This document shows positions 50,606-56,226 of a DNA stretch of 56,226 bases, piece after piece (within the stretch, counting starts at the first letter, position 1; each line of letters begins with the position of its first letter). The notes below the pieces were generated by a model. It made no database searches. It was not told where the DNA came from and saw only the letters and a program-made list of their open reading frames with translations. Source of the DNA: Rhodocyclaceae bacterium (GTDB taxonomy: Bacteria > Pseudomonadota > Gammaproteobacteria > Burkholderiales > Rhodocyclaceae); NCBI GenBank assembly GCA_016791115.1, contig JAEUNL010000015.1:1-56226 (forward strand). Reading direction: 5' to 3'. Made by a program: the position numbers and the translations under genes.

Positions 50606-53600
50606 TCACAGCAGCACGCGCTCGATACCGCCGGCGTTGGCTTTCGCCACGTACTCGGCCATCCAGTTCTCGCCCAGCAGGTGCTTTGCCATCTCGACCA
50701 CGATGTAGTCGGCCTGGGTGCCCGCATCGTCGTTGTAGCGCGATAGGCCCTGCAGGCACGACGGGCACGAAGTGAGGATCTTCACCGCGCCGGTGTAGCC
50801 GCCGCCGCGCAGGGCCTCGGCACCCTTGCGCATCTCTTCTTCCTTGCGGAAGCGTACCTGGGTGGAAACGTCAGGCCGGCTAACCGCGAGCGTGCCGCTT
50901 TCGCCGCAGCAGCGGTCGCTCAAGGCAACCTTCGTGTCGTCGGCGGTGCGGATCAACCGGTTCACCACCTTGACCGGCGCGTGCTGCTTGATCGGCGTGT
51001 GGCAGGGGTCGTGGTACATGTAGCGCACACCGGCGATGCCCTCGACCTTGACGCCCTTTTCCATCAGGTATTCGTGGATGTCGAGCAGGCGGCAGCCGGG
51101 GAAGATCTTGCCGAACTCGTACTTCTGCAACTGATCCATGCAGGTGCCGCAGGAGACGATCACCGTCTTGATGTCGAGGTAGTTCAGCGTGTTGGCCACG
51201 CGGTGGAACAGCACGCGGTTGTCGGTGGTGATCTGCTGGCCGCGATCTGCGTCGCCGCCTGCCGTCTGCGGGTAGCCGCAGCAGAGGTAGCCTGGCGGCA
51301 GCACGGTCTGCGCGCCGACGTGCCACAGCATCGCCTGCGTTGCCAGCCCAACCTGCGAGAACAGCCGCTCCGAGCCGCATCCGGGAAAGTAGAACACCGC
51401 CTCGGTATCCTCGGCCGCTTGCGCGGGGTTGCGCACCACCGGCACGATCGCAGGGTCTTCGATGTCGAGCAGTGCGCGCGAGGTCTTTTTCGGCAGCCCG
51501 CCCGGCATCGGCTTGTTGATGAAGTGGATCACCTGCGCCCTGACCGGGGCGCGGCCCAGCGTGGCGGGCGGGTGCCGCGTCTGGTCCTTCACCAGGCCGA
51601 GCGTCTTGCCGATGCGGTGGCCGAGGCGTTGGGCGGTGTAGCCCCACTCGATCATGCCCAGCCGCAGCGCCTTGATGGTGCCCGGGTCGGTGGCGTTGAG
51701 GAACGCCATCGACGCCGCGGTGCCCGGGTTGAACTTCTTCTTGCCTTCCTTGCGCAGCAGGTTGCGCATGGCGATCGAGACGTCGCCGAAGTCGATGTCC
51801 ACCGGACATGGATTGACGCACTTGTGGCACACCGTGCAGTGGTCGGCCACGTCGGAGAACTCGTCGAAATGCTTGAGGCTCACGCCGCGGCGCGTCTGTT
51901 CCTCGTAGAGGAAGGCTTCGATCAGCAGCGATGTGGCGAGGATCTTGTTGCGCGGCGAGTAGAGCAGATTGGCGCGTGGCACGTGCGTCGAGCACACCGG
52001 CTTGCACTTGCCACAGCGCAGGCAGTCCTTGATCGAATGCGAAATGCCGCCTATCTCGCTCTGCTCCATGATCAGCGATTCGGCGCCGAGCAGCGAGAAC
52101 GACGGCGTGTAGGCGCGCGACAGGTCGGCGCCCGGCAGCAGCTTGCCCTTGTTGAAATGGCCTTCCGGATCGACGCGCCGCTTGTAGTCGACGAAGGGTG
52201 CGATCTCGGCCTCGGACAGGAACTCGATCTTGGTGATACCGATGCCGTGCTCGCCGGAAATCACGCCGCCGAGCGAGCGCGCCAGCGCCATGATGCGCAC
52301 CACCGCGCCGTTGGCTTCCTGCAGCATCTCGTAATGGTCGGAGTTCACCGGGATGTTGGTATGCACATTGCCGTCGCCGGCGTGCATGTGCAGGGCGACA
52401 AACACGCGGCCGCGCAGCACTTCCTTCTGGATCGCGGCGATGCGCTCGCGCACCGGGCCGAAGAACACGCCGTCGAAAATCTCGTCGAGCAGCGGCTTCA
52501 GTTGGGCCTTCCACGAAATCCGCAACGAGTAATCCTGCACGCGGTGGAACAGCGTCGGGTTTGCAGCGCGGTTGGTCAGTTCGCCGGCTACGATACCCAG
52601 CCCGGCGAAATTCGCCTCCGCTTCGGCGAGCGGCAAATCGAGGTGGTCGAGGATCCAGCGCCAGCGCTGGCGCACCGACGCGATCTGCTCGAGCGCTTGG
52701 GCGCGGCGGTCGCCGATCAGTTCGTCGGCCTCGAGGTTGGCATCGCCCTTGTGCAGCGGCAGATCGCCACCGAGGAATCCGCTCAGCGCGTCGCACAGGC
52801 GCAGCTTGCTGCGGATCGAAAGCTCGATGTTGATGCGCTCGATGCCGTCGCAATAGTCGCCCATGCGTGGCAGCGGAATCACCACGTCCTCGTTGATCTT
52901 GAAGGCGTTGGTGTGGCGCGCGATCGCGGCCGTGCGGGCGCGGTCAAGCCAGAACTTCTTGCGCGACTCGGCGCTCACGGCGATGAAGCCTTCGGCGGCG
53001 CGCGCGTTGCACAGGCGCACCACTTCCGAGGCGGCGGCCATGACGGCATTCTCGTCGTCGCCGACGATGTCGCCGATCAGCACCATTTTCGGCCTGCCGT
53101 GGCGCTTGGCCTTGGTCGCGTAGCCGACGGCACGCACGTAGCGCTCGTCGAGGTGCTCGAGGCCGGCCAGCATCACGCGCGCGTCGCCGGTCTTGGGCAG
53201 GCTGTCGATGTAGTTCTTGATCTCGACGATCGCCGGCACTGCTTCGCGCACCTGGCCGAAGAATTCCAGGCACACGGTACGCGTGACCGGCGGCATCTTG
53301 TGCAGGATCCACACCGCGCTGGTGATGATGCCGTCGCACCCTTCCTTCTGCACGCCAGGCAGGCCGGCGAGGAACTTGTCGGTGACGTCCTTGCCGAGGC
53401 CGGTCTTGCGGAAACGCGCGCCCGGGATCTCGAGCAATTGCGGATTGCCGTCCGGCGTGCTGCCGTCGGCGTGGAAACGCTGCACCGAAAAGCGCGCGAC
53501 TGCGGCGTCGTGGATCTTGCCGAGGTTGTGGTCGAGGCGCGTGATCTCGACGAAGCGCCCCTGTGGATCGACCATGCGCCACGAGGCGAGGTTGTCCAGC

Positions 53601-54544
53601 GCCGTGCCCCACAACACCGCTTTCTTGCCGCCGGCATTCATCGCGATGTTGCCGCCGATGCACGAGGCGTCGGCCGATGTCGGGTCGCAGGCGAACACGA
53701 AACCGGATTGCTCCGCGGCGTCCATCACGCGCCGTGTCACGACGCCTGCGCCGGTGCGTACCGTCGCGTAGTGCGTCGAAAGGCCCGGCAGCAGCGTCTG
53801 CTCCACCGGCCCGAGGTCGATCAGCTTTTCCGTGTTGATGACGGCGGAGTAGGGCGTGAGCGGTACCGCGCCGCCGGTGTAGCCGGTGCCGCCGCCGCGC
53901 GGGATGATGGTCAGGCCCAGCTCGATGCAGCCGCGCACCAGCGGCGCGATCTCGGCCTCGGTGTCGGGATAGAGCACGACGAAGGGATATTCGATGCGCC
54001 AGTCGGTGGCGTCCGTCACATGCGACACACGTGCCAGGCCGTCGAAGGCGATGTTGTCGCGGCGCGTGTGGCGGCCGAGCAGTTTGAGCGCGCGGTTGCG
54101 CAGTTTCCCGGTTTCGGCAAAATGCGCTTCGAATGCCTCGACCGATTTGCGCGCAGCATCGAGCAGCAGGCCGACCTTTTCGTCGCGTGCGCGCCAGGCT
54201 GCGTCGGCCGGGTCGGTGGCCGAGCGCCGCTTGCCGATTTCGGTCAGCCGGTGTCGCAGGGCGCCGACAAGTGCGGCGCGCCGCGTCGGATTGTCCAGCA
54301 GATCGTCTTCGAGATAAGGGTTGCGCTGCACGACCCAGATGTCGCCGAGCACCTCGTAGAGCATGCGCGCCGAGCGACCGGTGACGCGTTCGCCGCGCAA
54401 TTCGTCCAGTACCCGCCACATCGACTCGCCGAGCAGCCGGATGACGATCTCGCGGTCGGAAAATGACGTGTAGTTGTAGGGAATTTCGCGCAGGCGCATT
54501 CCTGTGCCTGTGTGAGCTTCGGTGAATTCTGCGGCGGGCTGCAT
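50606..54544 (-). CDS. DUF3683 FAD-linked oxidase / Fe-S oxidoreductase (D-lactate-dehydrogenase-like)
   Basis: A 1312-residue multidomain protein. Domains in order: DUF3683 N terminus ([19 protein letters not shown] near 20), FAD-binding type 4 domain ([11 protein letters not shown] at 215-225), FAD-oxidase C-terminal domain ([24 protein letters not shown]), two 4Fe-4S motifs ([11 protein letters not shown] near 840, [12 protein letters not shown] near 905), and two CCG modules ([10 protein letters not shown] near 1090, [10 protein letters not shown] near 1211). This is D-2-hydroxyacid dehydrogenase chemistry, with electrons passed to an Fe-S relay in one chain. Substrate is unproven; D-lactate or glycolate are reasonable guesses. 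ATG 54499 (MRLREIPYN) is an alternative start. Confidence 0.88.
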   Translation of the reverse strand: MQPAAEFTEAHTGTGMRLREIPYNYTSFSDREIVIRLLGESMWRVLDELRGERVTGRSARMLYEVLGDIWVVQRNPYLEDDLLDNPTRRAALVGALRHRLTEIGKRRSATDPADAAWRARDEKVGLLLDAARKSVEAFEAHFAETGKLRNRALKLLGRHTRRDNIAFDGLARVSHVTDATDWRIEYPFVVLYPDTEAEIAPLVRGCIELGLTIIPRGGGTGYTGGAVPLTPYSAVINTEKLIDLGPVEQTLLPGLSTHYATVRTGAGVVTRRVMDAAEQSGFVFACDPTSADASCIGGNIAMNAGGKKAVLWGTALDNLASWRMVDPQGRFVEITRLDHNLGKIHDAAVARFSVQRFHADGSTPDGNPQLLEIPGARFRKTGLGKDVTDKFLAGLPGVQKEGCDGIITSAVWILHKMPPVTRTVCLEFFGQVREAVPAIVEIKNYIDSLPKTGDARVMLAGLEHLDERYVRAVGYATKAKRHGRPKMVLIGDIVGDDENAVMAAASEVVRLCNARAAEGFIAVSAESRKKFWLDRARTAAIARHTNAFKINEDVVIPLPRMGDYCDGIERINIELSIRSKLRLCDALSGFLGGDLPLHKGDANLEADELIGDRRAQALEQIASVRQRWRWILDHLDLPLAEAEANFAGLGIVAGELTNRAANPTLFHRVQDYSLRISWKAQLKPLLDEIFDGVFFGPVRERIAAIQKEVLRGRVFVALHMHAGDGNVHTNIPVNSDHYEMLQEANGAVVRIMALARSLGGVISGEHGIGITKIEFLSEAEIAPFVDYKRRVDPEGHFNKGKLLPGADLSRAYTPSFSLLGAESLIMEQSEIGGISHSIKDCLRCGKCKPVCSTHVPRANLLYSPRNKILATSLLIEAFLYEEQTRRGVSLKHFDEFSDVADHCTVCHKCVNPCPVDIDFGDVSIAMRNLLRKEGKKKFNPGTAASMAFLNATDPGTIKALRLGMIEWGYTAQRLGHRIGKTLGLVKDQTRHPPATLGRAPVRAQVIHFINKPMPGGLPKKTSRALLDIEDPAIVPVVRNPAQAAEDTEAVFYFPGCGSERLFSQVGLATQAMLWHVGAQTVLPPGYLCCGYPQTAGGDADRGQQITTDNRVLFHRVANTLNYLDIKTVIVSCGTCMDQLQKYEFGKIFPGCRLLDIHEYLMEKGVKVEGIAGVRYMYHDPCHTPIKQHAPVKVVNRLIRTADDTKVALSDRCCGESGTLAVSRPDVSTQVRFRKEEEMRKGAEALRGGGYTGAVKILTSCPSCLQGLSRYNDDAGTQADYIVVEMAKHLLGENWMAEYVAKANAGGIERVLL

Positions 54545-54736
54545 GGGGTCGGGCGCAAATTTCGCTTACGATGGAGCAAGCCCCTTAGTCTAGCTTATTG
54601 CGGCGCAAAATTCGCGGCAAATGAACCCCTTATGCAATCAGGGGCTTGCCCGGGGCGTCGCGCATGCTGGCCTCTTTTGTCATGCCTCCCGAAGAACGTG
54701 GCGTTTTTCGGGGTGGCCAGGAATCGAGACGTCCGG
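54545..54736. repeat. Repeat-containing intergenic region
   Basis: A 14-base sequence GGCGCAAATTTCGC (54552-54565) recurs with one mismatch at 54602-54615, and CCCCTTA at 54581-54587 recurs at 54627-54633. GCAAGCCCCT (54576-54585) is the inverse of AGGGGCTTGC (54640-54649), and CCCCT can also pair locally with AGGGG. It looks like a partly duplicated ~50-base unit able to form alternative hairpins. Confidence 0.5.
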
Positions 54737-56226
54737 ATGATCAAATTCACGGTTTTCGCGGCGGCCCTGTTCGCCGTCGCATCCGCTGCCGCGCAGACGC
54801 ATGCGCCCGTTCGCGAACTGCTTTCCGCGCCAACGACCGTTGGAACGCAATCGACCTTGCCGGGCGCGCAGCGCCAGGCAGGCAAGTCGCGCGGACGCGT
54901 CGACCACGCGCTGTTGCGCGAACTCAAGGCTGGCGAGCAGTTCGGTTTCACGCCGCAGGGCAGAAGCCAGGCGACCTACGTCGTCGAGCGCACCGTCGAG
55001 CATGCCAACGGCGATCGCACCATTGTCGCGCGGTTGCAGGCGGCCGGGGAGACGCGCCGCGCCATCGTCACGACGGGGGCGGGGGGCAGCGTCGGGCGTC
55101 TGGATACCGCCGACGGCCGCTTCGATCTGCTGGCGGAGAATGGCGATGCGGAGATTGCCGATTACAAGGCGCTGGGCCGCCGCATTGCACCCCCCAGACA
55201 CAACGATGCCCGAGTTCCGCCGGGCGCGGCTGAAGCCAGGGCGCGCGCTGCAGCCGAAGCCGCCGCGATCGGGGCGGCGAGTTCGACCACGTCGGCCCCG
55301 ACGGCCGCGGCACTGATTCCGTCCGGCAACTCGGTGATCGACCTCCTGGTGTTGACCTCGCCGAAGATGGCGACGCGCTATCCCGGCAGCCTGCTGGCGA
55401 CGCGCATCAACAACGTGGTCGAAGTCGGCAACCAGGCCTATCTGAACAGCCAGATCAAGATCAGCCTGCGCGTGGTCAAGGTTCAGGCGGTTAACTATGG
55501 CGACGCGCAGACAATGGATACGGCACTGAACGCTCTGACCAGCGGCAGCGGCGTGCTGAGCGGCGTGGCGTCGCTGCGCACCCAGTATGGTGCCGATCTG
55601 GTGACGCTGATCCGTCCCTACGACGGCGCGGTGGACGACGGCTGCGGACTGGCCTGGCTGCTGGATTACGACAACCCGGTGTCGTTCAGCCGCTCGCACG
55701 CGATGTCGGTCGTGTCGGACGGCGACGACTTGCAGGCCGGCTCGCTGTACTACTGCCCGGACAATGCGCTGGTGCATGAGATCGGGCATAACCTGGGCAG
55801 CGCACACGATCGCGCCAACAGCCTCGACGGCAGCGGTGCGCTGATGCAGGGCACCTACCCGTATTCGTTCGGCCACGGTGTCGAAGGCATTTTCGGCACC
55901 ATCATGAGTTACATCGATCCGGGCGTCGACCTGTTCTCCAACCCGCGCATCCAGTGCAACGGCCGTCCTTGCGGTGTCGCCGTCGGCAGTGCGGGTGAGG
56001 CGGACAACGCGACGTCGATGAACAACACCCGTACCGCGGTGGCGGCATTCCTCGCTACGGCGGTGCCGCTGGTCAGCGCGGCCAACAACGATCTGTTGGT
56101 TGATTTTGGAGGATCGATCGGACTGTGGCTGCGCAGGAACGACAGCACGTGGTTGCAGGTGCATTCGGTGTCGGCCGGTCCGATGGCGGCGGGGGAGGTG
56201 GACAACAACGGACGCTCGGACGTGTT
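54737..56226 (+). CDS. Secreted reprolysin-like zinc metalloprotease (partial, runs off window)
   Basis: An open frame of at least 496 codons with no stop before the window end. It starts with a signal peptide (IKFTVFAAALFAVASAAAQ), has a propeptide-like region to about residue 190, then a catalytic domain beginning NSVIDLLVLTSPKMATRYPG. The zinc site HEIGHNLGSAHD is at residues 347-358 and is followed by the Met-turn TIMSYIDPG, as in metzincins of the reprolysin type. After about 450, NNDLLVDFGGSIGLWLR and GEVDNNGRSDV look like the start of FG-GAP/VCBS-type repeats. Likely secreted; substrate unknown. Confidence 0.88.
   Translation, partial: MIKFTVFAAALFAVASAAAQTHAPVRELLSAPTTVGTQSTLPGAQRQAGKSRGRVDHALLRELKAGEQFGFTPQGRSQATYVVERTVEHANGDRTIVARLQAAGETRRAIVTTGAGGSVGRLDTADGRFDLLAENGDAEIADYKALGRRIAPPRHNDARVPPGAAEARARAAAEAAAIGAASSTTSAPTAAALIPSGNSVIDLLVLTSPKMATRYPGSLLATRINNVVEVGNQAYLNSQIKISLRVVKVQAVNYGDAQTMDTALNALTSGSGVLSGVASLRTQYGADLVTLIRPYDGAVDDGCGLAWLLDYDNPVSFSRSHAMSVVSDGDDLQAGSLYYCPDNALVHEIGHNLGSAHDRANSLDGSGALMQGTYPYSFGHGVEGIFGTIMSYIDPGVDLFSNPRIQCNGRPCGVAVGSAGEADNATSMNNTRTAVAAFLATAVPLVSAANNDLLVDFGGSIGLWLRRNDSTWLQVHSVSAGPMAAGEVDNNGRSDV

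Noticed and set aside
50981..54466. A 1161-codon open frame on the plus strand opposite the DUF3683 oxidoreductase
   Set aside because: High-GC shadow: it lies fully antisense to a gene with clear FAD and Fe-S motifs, and its translation has no recognisable domain.

Overview
The window spans the chromosomal replication-origin region of a GC-rich betaproteobacterium. The gene order gyrB-dnaN-dnaA (minus strand) and rpmH-rnpA-yidD-yidC-mnmE ... mnmG-rsmG-parA-parB ... atpIBEFHAGDC (plus strand), together with a DUF3683 oxidoreductase, ubiE/ubiJ and phoBR, fits Rhodocyclales (Azoarcus/Thauera-like relatives). This placement is by gene content and order only; no rRNA or database comparison was available.

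Layout. 1-5.3 kb: gyrB, dnaN and dnaA lead leftwards. The non-coding stretches on both sides of dnaA carry perfect DnaA boxes and AT-rich DNA, so the origin lies there. 5.5-9.4 kb: the ribosome/membrane-insertion/tRNA-modification operon rpmH-rnpA-yidD-yidC-mnmE runs rightwards from a clear sigma-70-type promoter. 9.4-12.6 kb: three genes (TPR + GT41 O-GlcNAc-transferase-like protein, TSUP permease, small His/Tyr/Pro-rich secreted protein) sit between mnmE and mnmG. Two parS-like centromere sites lie here. 12.7-16.9 kb: mnmG-rsmG-parA-parB. 17-19.7 kb: a secreted SCP2-like protein and a membrane GGDEF-EAL protein.

19.8-27.1 kb (minus): a four-gene operon with three successive 4-base start/stop overlaps encodes a Tat-exported amidohydrolase, an MFS-acyltransferase fusion, a DUF2339 many-pass membrane protein and a DUF3999 protein. 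27.2-34.7 kb: an ArsR-type regulator diverges from the complete F1Fo ATP synthase operon, which ends in a strong intrinsic terminator. 34.75-37.7 kb: two tiny membrane proteins diverge from a two-component system that resembles the proteobacterial dedicated sortase (PdsR/PdsS) type, but with no sortase nearby. 37.8-43.5 kb: CopD-like protein, then the leftward genes DUF971, ubiE, Tim44-domain protein and ubiJ, and the rightward phoB-phoR with a good Pho box.

43.4-48.3 kb (minus): two large paralogues with a split PilZ-like signature, a HIT hydrolase, YjbQ and a YbaY-type lipoprotein. 48.4-56.2 kb: an SDR dehydrogenase, a PepSY protein, a DUF2799 lipoprotein, a 1312-residue FAD/Fe-S oxidoreductase, and the first ~497 codons of a secreted HExxHxxGxxHD metalloprotease that runs off the window.

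Most of the window is core housekeeping. I see no insertion sequence, prophage, CRISPR array, tRNA or rRNA gene. The less ordinary parts are the parS-flanked insertion between mnmE and mnmG, the non-ATG rnpA start, the overlapping lipid/membrane operon, the sortase-less PdsRS-like pair with its divergent small membrane proteins, the PilZ-like tandem paralogues, and the ubiJ leader where a terminator holds the Shine-Dalgarno sequence.
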